From positions 8,026,394-8,090,393 of the forward strand of contig JAOANR010000005.1 of assembly GCA_030278955.1 (NCBI GenBank): 64,000 bases of DNA. Reading direction: 5' to 3'. This DNA comes from Hygrophila difformis. Taxonomy: Eukaryota; Streptophyta; Magnoliopsida; Lamiales; Acanthaceae. This document shows positions 11,635-22,428 of this stretch, one piece after another (the stretch's first letter is position 1; every line of letters starts with the position of its first letter). The notes under the pieces were generated by a model, which was given only the letters and a program-made list of their open reading frames with translations, ran no database searches and was not told the origin of the DNA. Made by a program: the position numbers and the translations under genes.

Positions 11635-12836
11635 GGGAACAGCTGCTTGTGGACATACGGAAGAGCAATTGGAAGCCCAAAAAGAAAGGGGATAGACAGT
11701 TCCAGCTAATGTCAAAAGCTGAAGCTGGAGCTTATCTCAAATTTGACGTTGCGCAAGATATGGGCTATCTTGAAGGGATTCGAAAGGATCTGGTAGGGGC
11801 AATGATGGACAAATATCGGAAATCCTAGGAATTGTTAATGGAGATGGATAAGGAGGCACTCCTATATTGTAATGACAGTACAAACAAGAAAAAGATCCTC
11901 CATTACAATTACAATGTTAGGAGCAAGTTCTGCAAGAGGATAAAGGAGGACTGGGAAGCACAGCTTGTGCGAATTACTCAGCAAAGCTTCGTTGAAGATT
12001 ATTTGAAGCGTGCCGAAAAACAGCTGGGTTATGAAGATGAGCCCAACACCGGGAGAGAAGCTGAAGAAGATACAGATGCAGTAATAGACAGCTTTATCTC
12101 CACTCCAGAAGAACCTGTTCGGGCCGCCCAACCAACTGTGCAAGCCTCGGCTTTACCACCAAGAGAACAAACTCCTGCTACCACTAAGCCACCCACCCAG
12201 CCCGAGCAAACATCTACTGCTGCTGTTACATCTAAAAGCCAGCCCGTACCTCAAGTTCAAACGAGAAGGAGGCTGGTAAAATTGGCTGAAAAAGAGAAAC
12301 CAGTAAAGGTTCCCGAGCCGAAAGTCAAAATCCAAGAACCCCAACCGAATGCGAGGAAAGTGGCAGCACCTGCAGATCCAACAGATAGAGGTAAGGGAAT
12401 AATGCCGCCGCCACCTCCTAAACGGAAAGAACAGATTGCTCAAGATGCTGAGTTGGCTAAGAAACTGCAAGCAGATGAAGATGCACGGGCAGGTGTGTTG
12501 GAACAGCAAATTTCTGAAAGGCAGCCCAGTGAAGCTGAGATTAGAGATAGAATAAGGAAAGAAGAACGTGCGATGCAAGATACAGAGATGCTGAAAAATA
12601 TTGAGAAGGCGAAAGCTGAGGAGGAAAGGAAAAAGAAAGAATTGCACGACAAAGAAGTCGCTGAGAAATTGCAAGCAGACCTAGAAAGCAGAAATTCTGG
12701 AGAAGCTGAACAAGGGGATGATGAGGAACTGGTGATTACAGGCGGAAAAGAGGGAACCGGACTGAAAATTAAAGAAGAACAACCTCCTGGACTGGCCCCA
12801 CTACCCACGATAGGCAAACCATCTTGGGAGGCATAA
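11460..12836 (+). pseudogene. Middle segment of the long frame: charged, Pro-rich, coiled coil
   Basis: One frame interrupted only by TAG at 11826-11828. The first part is globular-looking (ILREQLLVDIRKSNWKPK). Then follows a long Pro/Thr/Gln-rich linker (about 12090-12420) and a Lys/Glu-rich probable coiled coil (about 12430-12700), where ELAKKLQADEDA near 12453 partly recurs as EVAEKLQADLES near 12660. It ends at TAA 12834-12836. The frame from 12824 continues the same composition, so a small indel is likely here. Confidence 0.5.
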
Positions 12837-13049
12837 GGGAGAGACTGAATGAACAAATCGAAGCAAGAATTGATCGAGGAGAGGCGCCTGAACAAATCCG
12901 TTACCAGACAGAGGCATCCCGAATCATTGATCCTCTTGTTGGCACGGCTAGGATTGAAGCAGTCATCGCTCCAGAAGGTCCATCTGCAAATCCAATCACG
13001 CTATCGGAGCTGCTGAAAGACAAAGTGGATAAGCCACAGGAGGAAGAAG

Positions 13050-15014
13050 ATGTTGGAAGAAGAAAAGGAGGAAATCCCAAGGGAAGAACAAGAGTTTATG
13101 GATCAAATGGCGCCTATTTTCCAACGTCCTGTCGGACAAGCTGCAAGAATTAGGGAGGAGGAGGAGGTATCAACTAGCGTTGATGACTCTGGTTTACTTG
13201 TAATTACATTTCCTTCACCTGTAAATTGTGAACTCAATACAATGAAAAATGTAACTAAACAGGTTGAGGAGGATCCATTGAATGAAGCAGCTGAGGGAAA
13301 CATGAAAGTAGAGGAAGCTCAGCAAGATGATCCAGTGGATGAAGCTGCTCCACAAGAGGGAGAGCCAAGCAGACAAGGAGCCACCAATGAACCCATCCAA
13401 GGAGAGCAAGATGAGCCAATTGACTGGCACACTAGTGAAGATGAAGATGAGGCTCAAGAGTCAGTTGGATCCATCAAGCCAGCCAGATTTTGGGATGAAA
13501 CTGAAGTTCGCTCAAGGATAGGAATCCAAAAGAAAGAGAATAACAAGATGGTATTAAAGGAGGAAGATGTGATTCGAAAGTTCAACGGGAATGCAGATGC
13601 AGTCAAGGCATATGGGAAGCTATTGGAAACCATCATACCCGACAAGGGGTTTGCACCTGACTCGCTGATGCACCCTACAATCGATTTTTGGAGAACATGG
13701 CATGGATGGGATCAGTTCTTACTACACCATAGAGACCCTGGGTACATGGAGTTGACCAGGGAGTTCCACTGCAACATCGACATCGCTAGAAGAACAACCT
13801 GGGTCAGAGGAAAAATAATAGATATATCTCCCGAGTATCTAAACAGATTCCTCCAAACCCCCAGCTATCAAAGTGAAATTCCGGAGGAGGAGATCCTGAA
13901 TAGGCGTGGCAAGACCAAGATGAAAGCAACATATCAAGCCATCGCCAACTCCTTGACCAAAACTCCAGGCATGGTGGGAACATTCAACACAGCCAAGTTA
14001 AGAGTGGAATTCATGCCTACGTTCGAATTCTTCATGGCTAGGATTAAGCCCAGCTCGCATCCCCAAACCACTTCTGGCAGCATACTGATGGGATTCGCCA
14101 AGCTGTGGCACGGGCTGAAGTTGAATATTAAAGAACACATCTTTGAAGTCATGACCACAAGGATTGATAAGAAGCACGCCCTGTGCTACCCGAATCTCAT
14201 TAGAAGAATTTGCACAGCTCAAGGGGTAGACATGGGAAAATTCGATACAGACGCTTTGGTCATCCTCAACCCTCCAATTCGGGTTCCATCCATGCGCAAT
14301 CGGGAAAGGATCACTTATGCACTCCCTCTATTCCCTGCTGATTCAAATGTGCAATCATCCTTCATATCCGGTGAAGAAGCACCATCAGTTCAAACAAGAG
14401 ATCCAATGCCTCCCCCTGCTCCGAAAAGAAGAAGAAAGGCCCGTACTGAGGCGGGACCTTCAACACGAGTGGAAGAGCCTCATCACGAGCCAGCGGCACC
14501 AAGTCCAAGTCAAGCTCCTCCGCCGCCTCCGGTTCAAGCTCCTCAGCAGCAATCTCAACCCTCCCAGATCCCTCCTCTAAGCCAGAACATCTCTCAGCAT
14601 CCTTCCAACTCGAATGTAGTCGAAATTGTGAGCTCAATGAACAAAACCATGACAGAAAGTGTCAAGCAATTGGCTGATGTTATCATTTTGGGAAGGGAAG
14701 ATGATAGGAAATTCAGAGAAGAGAGAGATAAGAGAAAAGAGGAAGAAAGAGCCGAACAGAGAAGAAGAGAAGATGAGCAGAGGAGAAGAGAAGATGAATT
14801 CAAACAACTCCTGTTGGAAAGAGAGGAAAGACAGCATAGAGAAAGGGTGGAAAGCGAAGAGAGGCAACGGAAGCTGATGATGGAAAATGAAGAACGTCAG
14901 CGCAAGATAATGGAAACAATGATTCAAGCACTCATCGGACAACTCCCGAAGCCGCCACCTCCACCAAAAGATGATGTTGGGCCTTTGACTCAACCACAGG
15001 AACCGGAAGAATGA
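13050..15014 (+). CDS. Transposase_32-like (PF20167-type) protein, C-terminal segment of the long frame
   Basis: 654 codons uninterrupted. Residues about 1-160 are acidic and disordered. Residues about 185-400 resemble the domain annotated in plants as putative plant transposon protein (Transposase_32, PF20167): WRTWHGWDQF, a REF...N segment, WVRGKIIDISPEYLNRFL, RIKPSSHPQTTSGSIL, then YPNLIRRICTAQGVDMGKF. A Pro/Gln-rich linker follows (about 450-520), then a long Glu/Arg coiled coil (about 530-640, REDEQRRREDEFKQLL) and a Pro-rich tail. The Met at 13050 is the first in this frame but probably not the native start, because similar acidic sequence lies upstream in another frame. The biochemical role of this domain is not established. 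It is often found in non-autonomous Ty3-type elements. The match is by eye. Confidence 0.55.
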   Translation: MLEEEKEEIPREEQEFMDQMAPIFQRPVGQAARIREEEEVSTSVDDSGLLVITFPSPVNCELNTMKNVTKQVEEDPLNEAAEGNMKVEEAQQDDPVDEAAPQEGEPSRQGATNEPIQGEQDEPIDWHTSEDEDEAQESVGSIKPARFWDETEVRSRIGIQKKENNKMVLKEEDVIRKFNGNADAVKAYGKLLETIIPDKGFAPDSLMHPTIDFWRTWHGWDQFLLHHRDPGYMELTREFHCNIDIARRTTWVRGKIIDISPEYLNRFLQTPSYQSEIPEEEILNRRGKTKMKATYQAIANSLTKTPGMVGTFNTAKLRVEFMPTFEFFMARIKPSSHPQTTSGSILMGFAKLWHGLKLNIKEHIFEVMTTRIDKKHALCYPNLIRRICTAQGVDMGKFDTDALVILNPPIRVPSMRNRERITYALPLFPADSNVQSSFISGEEAPSVQTRDPMPPPAPKRRRKARTEAGPSTRVEEPHHEPAAPSPSQAPPPPPVQAPQQQSQPSQIPPLSQNISQHPSNSNVVEIVSSMNKTMTESVKQLADVIILGREDDRKFREERDKRKEEERAEQRRREDEQRRREDEFKQLLLEREERQHRERVESEERQRKLMMENEERQRKIMETMIQALIGQLPKPPPPPKDDVGPLTQPQEPEE

Positions 15015-16614
15015 GTCTGATCTGGGCCTATTCAATCCCAAGCTTAATTGTAAACATCATATAAGAGAGTTTCTATCAATTGTGCAAGTTCATTCTTATT
15101 GCAGGAAATCTCTTGTAATTGATGTATTTACTGCTTTCAAAAAGGAATTTTGCAGTCCACAAAAAATTTTATTCTTGAAAAGATGTCTGACAGTCCGAGA
15201 TGAATAAGTGACTGTCAGGCCAAAAATATGATGTTGACATACCTTGTATTTAACAGTGCCTCTTTTACTGCTTTAAATTAAATAACCAGCAAAAGTATGC
15301 ATAAACCTGCTCTAAATTCACATGTTGAATTTAGGCTCGTGATTATATTTTCAAACTTTTAAATTGGGATAACATAATTGAGAATATGCATGAAATGAAT
15401 TCCTAAGGTTTTGAGCTATAAAAATTTAATGATGCGATCATCTTTTTGGGTAATAAATCTCCATGTTGAAAATTTTGATTGAATAAATTGTTAGAATTAA
15501 GCTTTGATTAAATTTGAGAATATTGTATGACATGAATCAATCCAACCTTGTGAGAATTGAGCCATGATTCATTTTCACTCATTTATTTTCTTTGATGTGT
15601 GAATCAATTTGATTAAAGGAAACTAGAACTTGCAATTGGGACCGATTCAAGACCATGCCATACTCCCGAAATCGAGCATATGATCGAGGCACTTAGAAAA
15701 CCAAATTTTTGGCCTTCTTTTGAAATCCAAACCCAAAAATATTTCCCCTCTAGGATTAACCAAATTGAGCCTTTAAGCCTAATTTTTCTTGAAGCCCTCT
15801 ATATTTTTCATAGCCTACAAAAACACCAAAATATTCAACCCAAATGGATAAGTATAAATTCTATCAAAGGCATTAAACTTATGATCATCAAAAATGTATC
15901 AATCGGTAAGCTATAAGCCGATTCAAAAAAAAAAAGATTGTTGAATTCAATTCAACAAAAATAAATTGCAAATGACAAAGCAATTAGACATAGTCTAATG
16001 TCATGCAATAGTAAAGAAAAGCAAAAGAAAGAAGAAACATTGATGATCATAAATTTTAAATAAAAATGCCAAGTTATGATAGTATTAATTCTTGCCATTT
16101 CTTAGCCAGTAATTTCCCTTTCCTACCGAATGTTACAACCATATGCCCCGCTATAACCCTTAAATAAGACCTCATGATCTCGATTTGAGGAAATGAGCCG
16201 GTGGCGAGTTGGTCTGATTGCAAGCTTATGGGATAGTTTAATTAAATTTGATTTTGAGCGTTCAATGATTAAACCCCATTTGAGAGTGAGTGAACTTTCC
16301 AGTTCTCTTATATGTGAGGCTCTATTTCATGAATCTATCCGTGTCATACCTTAATTCTCACTCTTAATCTTTGCATCTTTCAAACATGATGTTCATGAAG
16401 GATTGACAATAATGCCTGATTTGTAGGCCCGATGTAGTGAGCAAGTATCATTTCATTAAACACTGCAATCAAGGAAATTTAGTACTTGTAGTTTTTTACT
16501 GTCTTATCCCAATCCAAAAAGAATGTGATCTATGAAGCCACGAAAATGAATTGAATATGTAGAGTCCGTGTTCTGAGGAACATTGACTCTGACTGCTCGG
16601 GGACGATCAGTATT
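15015..16614 (+). other. 3' non-coding part of the giant element
   Basis: AT-rich, with no gene, domain or long repeat recognised between the end of the long frame and the 3' LTR. It probably serves as the 3' untranslated leader to the polypurine tract. Confidence 0.6.
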
Positions 16615-16628
16615 AAATGTGAGGATGT
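16615..16628 (+). promoter_or_regulatory. Presumed polypurine tract
   Basis: AAATGTGAGGATGT sits directly before the 3' LTR start (16629). It is only moderately purine-rich, but its position is right. The 18-mer formed with the first LTR bases is repeated at two internal sites. Confidence 0.55.
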
Positions 16629-16915
16629 TGATAATAGCCAGAAATGTCCATTATTTCAATCCATTTCCGTGTCTTAAACGGACATTTGATCGCATTCCGG
16701 TCTTATATTAAATAAGAAAGCAGTCGAATTGGACTGATTTATGCATATTTGTAAAAATATTGAGCTGGTATGAAAAATGCATAAATATGTAATTTTATTA
16801 CACATTTATGTTAGAAAAATCCAAAAACATGAGAAAAATAAAAGAAAAGAAAAAGGAGACAAAAAGATGGGAAAAGAAATGAAAACCCACAAAAATTTGA
16901 CATTTTTCAGGAAAT

Positions 16916-17183
16916 TACGACGCTACACTCAACTACGACCCTAAGCATGTTCAGCGTAGTAGTTGAGTATAGCGACGAAGGCAGAAAATGAGGCAAGAAT
17001 CTGGAGAAGAGTTACGACGTCAAGCATAGCGTCGTAGACCAAGTGTAGCGACGTAAATGGAGTATAGTGTCGTAGGCTGTTCACTTAGAGACAAAGAAGT
17101 GTACCCGAAGTGGAAGACTACAACGTTACACCTATAGCGTCGTAGCAAGGTATAGCGACGAAGTCAACCTCAGCGTCGTAACC
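16916..17183 (+). repeat. CGACG hairpin array A, 3' LTR
   Basis: Counterpart of 298-560 with scattered substitutions, several of them CpG to TpG or CpA changes in one LTR only, as expected from methylated cytosine decay. Confidence 0.8.
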
Positions 17184-17898
17184 TGGCCAGAATTCAAAAT
17201 TCAAGGCTTGGGGGCCCATGGGCCTAGGGTTTCCCACCTATTTAAGGACAAGCTGACTCCTAAGATCAACATCTCGGACAGAATATAGAAAACTTGGAGA
17301 CAACTTGGTGTTCTTGAGAGGTGTAGGTAGTTAGGTTAGTTAGGGTTTTAAATTTTTTTGTATTATTTATCTTTCTTGCATTATTTCTCAGTTTTAGCTA
17401 CTGTTTAGTCCAGATTAGTGAGTGTTTAATGTTCTAGACTTAGATAGCCACTATCTTCATTATTTACAGCTTTGTAAACCTTTATTAAGGTTTGAAATAC
17501 CCAAATGATGGGTATTATCAAACTATTTTCTTATATATGGGAAGATAATCACAAAAAGAGTCCCAAATCATGAAATAGACTTGGTCTATGGATTTCTTGC
17601 TTTATTTTCGGTTTCATGACCATTTGGTCATTTATTTTTCTGTTTACTTGAGGATTCAACGTTGTCTCCTTCCTCTTTGGATCCTCACGCATGAGATGTT
17701 GGTTGGAAACCCTCATTTGGGTTGGTGGTTCACATTTGCATAGTTTCACACTTATTTTTCCTTTATTTTTATGCATTTTAGTTTTCTGTTCGTCTTTGTT
17801 TTGTCACATGTATGCATTTTCAACCATGGATCTGAAAAATAGGGTTTGCAATCGCATAGATTGCATTATCCGAAACAACACTTATGTCCTGAAGGGAC

Positions 17899-18253
17899 CA
17901 CGACGCTAACCGCCCTACGACGCTACCCAAGGTAGCAACGTAGGTAAAGGTTCTGCGTCGTAGTTACTTCGGGCTTAAGAAAAACTTGTTCTACGACGCT
18001 AGACCCTACGACGTAGACCATGTTTAACGTCGTAATCTTTGTCTAGAGTCGTAGAACCCCAAAATACTTATTTTCTTACAAAAATCCACCTACGACGTTA
18101 CACCCACGACGATATCTTAGGATAGCGTCGTAATTTAGCGTATAGCGTCGTACCCCCCCCCCCCCCCCCCCCCCCGTTTCATCAATACTTCTAAAAATTT
18201 ACCATACGACGCTATCTAAAAGATAGCGTCGTAACATCTCTCTAGCGTCGTAA
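17899..18253 (+). repeat. CGACG hairpin array B, 3' LTR
   Basis: Uninterrupted counterpart of 1276-1383 plus 4120-4362. It contains a perfect arm pair TACGACGCTATC/GATAGCGTCGTA near 18205-18233 and a 23-base poly-C tract at 18153-18175. Confidence 0.75.
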
Positions 18254-18604
18254 TTGGCATTTTTGCCAAATTTCCCATTTCTCCATTTTTCTCACTTAAC
18301 TAATTGAACCTTTGTATCAATATTTTGAGGTTGAAATCCAATAATTTCAACCTATGATTAATTTGATACAAAGAACTTTGTTCAATACTCCATTAAAAGA
18401 TTTCTCTATAAAAGTCAAACTCTAATGATCTAAGTATATAATCCGGACTGTGATTAATTAATTAATTATGGAATGAGAGATTATTTAGACATTAAGGGTA
18501 ATTATGGATTAATTTCCATACCCTTGCATGAGAAACCAATGTCTCTCATACAAGATGACCCAAAAATATTTTCTGTTATCTATTTTGTCTTTACCTGTGA
18601 TGTA

Positions 18605-21522
18605 TGAAACGAATAGTGAAGAATATCATAGAATACTGTTGGCGAACGGTCCCCTTACCGGGAAGTGAAGTAGCCCGTAGTCTATATATTCATTTCTATC
18701 TGTTTTTTTGCATGGTTTGGATAGTGACTGACGAGGTCAGGTGAACGGTCCTCTTACCGGGAAATGAAAGAGTCACTCGGTCAATCCCTGTCTGAATACA
18801 GTTTTATTTTCTTATTCTATTTTTCAAACCCGAATTTCAAGCTATAACATTATCAGATGGTGTCGATCAACACTGTTTGACTGGTAGTATGGCGAGAAAA
18901 TACGTAGGTTTTTTTTTATCTCAATTCTCAGATAGTAAAAATCTTGATGATAGCGATCACTGTCATTTAAGGTCTTCTGCTATCTAAAATCATCCCACCT
19001 GGAATAGTCAGGACCTGGATAGCAGTTGTTTGCAGTCCGGATTATCCTGATTATTTTTATCATCTTTTTAGCCAAATAAATTCTTCTCATCTCCGGCTAT
19101 TTCATCTCTGTGTCTCACATTCTGTCTAAACCCGTCTTATATTTTGGGTTAATTTGATTTTACACTTCCTTATAAATTTATGCATGATAATATTATGTAA
19201 ATATTGTGGTCTAATTATTTTGGGATCCTTCCCTTGGACATAGAAGTCTAGATTTCAAGTCAGATGTCTCACAATAAATTTCCAACAAAAAATTCATTTA
19301 TAATCCGGATCTAAGTAAGGGATAAATTCCACAGTTATGATTAATTCATATCCGATCGAGGGTAGGTTTTGGGAAATTAGAAGCAGAGTCAGCGATTAGG
19401 TCTCATCTAGACTGATAGGGTCTGTGTTTTAATTGAGAGTTTAGTACTTGTTTAGGGAATAATTTCCAAAGATTTATTATTTTCCAGAATTGTTGTATGT
19501 TGGAATTCTTGTATTCAATATTGTACTGAGTCAGAGTCCACTTGGATTCAGATGAGGTGTGATAGATAATACTAGAGGAACAACATGTGGGCCTTGGTTA
19601 TTTTCTAAGGTAGGGTTGAGTATTCTTTCAACTACTATCCTCTTCTGCCAAAGCCTATTTTTGAGTCCTGAGTGAGTGCATCCGGAACGAACTAACCTAT
19701 TAGTTCGTTTCATTAGTTTGTATCTCATTAACCACCCGGAAGGAAGTGAACACTGCGAGCGGTTCACCGAGATTCGGGAATTCTGGATCCACGCTCGGTC
19801 ATCCTGACTGGGGGCTTTCTTTCACTACCGGTACGAAGCTTTTGAAACTTCCGAGTGATAGGATTTTAAATGTTTTCTTTACTGCTTTCTTTTAATCGCT
19901 TTCGTAGAGGTCACTCGGATGTGTCTCTAGATCTTCCAACTGCTACTAGGACTGAGAGTTAAGGGATAGTTCAGGGCTTGATTTGAATCTTTGGGCGTGA
20001 CATGGAGGAATGATGGGAGTACTTGGCATTTCAACTAATGATTTGTCAGGTGTTGCTTGTCCACGGCAGATGAATGAAACGAATAGTGAAGAATATCATA
20101 GAATACTGTTGGCGAACGGTCCCCTTACCGGGAAGTGAAGTAGCCCGTAGTCTATATATTCATTTCTATCTGTTATTTTGCATGGTTTGGATAGTGACTG
20201 ACGAGGTTAGGCGAACGGTCCTCTTACCGGAAAATGAAGTAGCCACTCGGTCAATCCCTGTCTGAATACAGTTTTATTTTCTTATTCTATTTTTCAAACC
20301 CGAATTTCAAGCTATAACATTATCAGATGGTGTCGATCAACACTGTTTGACTGGTAGTATGGCGAGAAAATACGTAGTTTTTTTTTATCTCAATTCTCAG
20401 ATAGTAAAAATCTTGATGATAGCGATCATTGTCATTTAAGGTCTTCTGCTATCTAAAATCATCCCACCTGGAATAGTCAAGACCTGGATAGCAGATGTTT
20501 GCAGTCCGGATTATCCTGATTATTTTTGTCATCTTTTTAGCCAAATAAATTCTTCTCATCTCCGGCTATTTCATCTCTGTGTCTCACATTCTGTCTAAAC
20601 CCGTCTTATATTTTGGGTTAATTTGATTTTACACTTCCTTATAAATTTATGCATGATAATATTATGTAAATATTGTGGTCTAATTATTTTGGGATCCTTC
20701 CCTTGGACATAGAAGTCTAGATTTCAAGTCAGATGTCTCACAATAAATTTCCAACAAAAAATTCATTTATAAAATCCGGATCTAAGTAAGGGATAAATTC
20801 CACAATTATGATTAATTCCACAGTTATGATTAATTTCACAGCGATTAGGTCTCATCTAGACTGATAGGGTCTGTGTTTTAATTGAGAGTTTAGTATCTGT
20901 TTAGGGAATAATTTTCAAAGATTTATTATTTTCCAAAATTGTTGTATGTTGGAATTCTTGTATTAAATATTGTACTGAGTCAGAGTCCACTTGGATTCAG
21001 ATGAGGTGTGATAGACAATACTAGAGGAACAACATGAGGGCCTTGGTTATTTTCTAAGGTAGGGTTGAGTATTCTTTCAACTACTATCCTCTTCTGCCAA
21101 AGCCTATTTTTGAGTCCTGAGTGAGTGCATCCGGAACGAACTAACCTATTAGTTTGTTTCATTAGTTTGTATCTCATAAACCACCCGGAAGGAAGTGAAC
21201 ACTGCGAGCGGTTCACCGAGATTCGGGAATTCTTGATCCACGCTCGGTCATCCTGACTGGGGGCTTTCTTTCACTACCAGTACGAAGCTTTTGAAACTTC
21301 CGAGTGATAGGATTTTAAATGTTTTCTTTACTGCTTTCTTTTAATCGCTTTCGTAGAGGTCACTCGGATGTGTCTCTAGATCTTCCAACTGCTACTAGGA
21401 CTGAGAGTTAAGGGATAGTTCAGAGCTTGATTTGAATTTTTGGGCGTGACATGGAGGAATGATGGGAGTACTTGGCATTTCAACTAATGATTTGTCAGGT
21501 GTTGCTTGTCCACCGCAGATGA
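18605..21522 (+). repeat. Tandem ~1.46-kb duplication in the 3' LTR
   Basis: Units 18605-20074 and 20075-21522, matching those in the 5' LTR. Presence in both LTRs shows that the duplication existed in the element before this insertion, or was copied to both ends by reverse transcription. Confidence 0.85.
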
Positions 21523-22428
21523 CCAACATACTCTTGCAAGGCATTGCAAGGGGAGTTATTAGTCAGTGGTATCTTAGAATTTGTTTTCTTAAAAGCATGT
21601 AAATCCTTACTGTAAGTACCTGTCTGTTAAAGGGAACATGGTAAGGAAGCATGAGAGTTAGCTAACTGAAAGGATTATCCCAAACAAAGATCTGTGTATC
21701 AAAATGGAAGTTTAGCTGTGTTTCATCTGAATCTTATCCAATCTTTATTATTTTCTTCATGTCCCTTCTGTCACACTTTAAATCTGCTTTCTTAGAATAA
21801 TTTTATTGCTTTCGTAGATTAAATTTACTTCGCTTTCTAGAATAATTTTATCTGCTTTATTCCATTGCTTTCATGGCTTAGAATTAAATCATGTCGAGTA
21901 GATTTTAGTTTAAACACAAATTCGAATCGAGTAACCGAGTAGAAAATCTTAGTAAACGACGTGGGACCTGCTTCTATCGCACATCCTCCAGTGAACGATC
22001 CGGTCTTACTATAAATTACTGCAATTTTTGACACCGTGCGCTTTCGGGGGCACAGTTTCTTAACACGAGTAATAAAAACGTGACAACCTATAAATATATC
22101 CCTAATCCCAACTCCATTTTCATAAATTGGTTTCATTAAATAAAATTGAAAACCAGGATGATTAATTTTCAAAAAATACTCATATAGTGGGAACTTGTCA
22201 AAAGTTTCATGGCAAGGATCTTCATGGCAGGAAATTGTCAAAAGTTTCATGCCGGGGAGTTCCACAGCGCCATTTGAAATCAAAGTTTCCCACATGAGTA
22301 ATAAAAAGTGGAATATATCCTTAAACCCCTTTCCCAAGAATCATAACTCTTTTCATTTAATAAATTCGAACTTGATATATTTTATAAAAATACTCGTGTT
22401 AATGAAACTTGTCAAAAGTTTCAGTATT

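Larger units (their letters stand above)
9308..15014 (+). pseudogene. Spliced long reading frame of the giant element, broken
   Basis: Exon 1 (9308-9348) starts ATGGCGTCGTCG and encodes MASSSSSPKKTEP plus two bases of a Trp codon. The donor is CCCTG|GTAACC. The acceptor TATCTTTTTCAG|G (exon 2 from 10734) completes the Trp codon and opens directly into the frame continuing to 11634. Further frames of like composition follow (11460-12836, 12824-13153, 13050-15014) but need a frame change near 11460, an in-frame TAG at 11826-11828 and frame changes near 12835 and 13050. Inference: one ancestral protein well over 1000 residues, now disabled in this copy. The role is unknown. It is not reverse transcriptase or integrase, and no CCHC knuckle was seen, so a classical gag is not evident. 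Confidence 0.6.
10..22423 (+). mobile_element. Giant non-autonomous LTR retrotransposon, tRNA-Asp primed (Athila/Tat-like)
   Basis: Seen: two long direct repeats start TGATAAT (10 and 16629) and end TTTCA (8171 and 22423). The five bases GTATT lie immediately before the first (5-9) and after the second (22424-22428), a perfect target-site duplication, so the ends are exact. The base after the 5' LTR starts a primer site matching the 3' end of tRNA-Asp. The 8.46-kb interior holds no recognisable protease, reverse transcriptase, RNase H or integrase. It carries one long broken reading frame with a Transposase_32-like domain. By eye the LTRs differ at roughly 25-30 sites in the first 1.3 kb (about 2%), many of them C/T or G/A changes at CpG, so insertion was fairly recent. 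Family knowledge: this primer type is typical of Athila/Tat Ty3 elements. Inference: it is mobilised in trans by an autonomous relative. Confidence 0.9.
16629..22423 (+). repeat. 3' LTR of the giant element (intact)
   Basis: Collinear with 10-8171 but without the nested solo LTR. It is 5795 bp long, far above the few hundred bases usual for plant LTRs. It starts TGATAATAG inside the shared 18-mer that includes the presumed polypurine tract, and ends TTTCA before the GTATT duplication. It holds two full tandem units of about 1.46 kb and a run of 23 C at 18153-18175. Confidence 0.9.
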
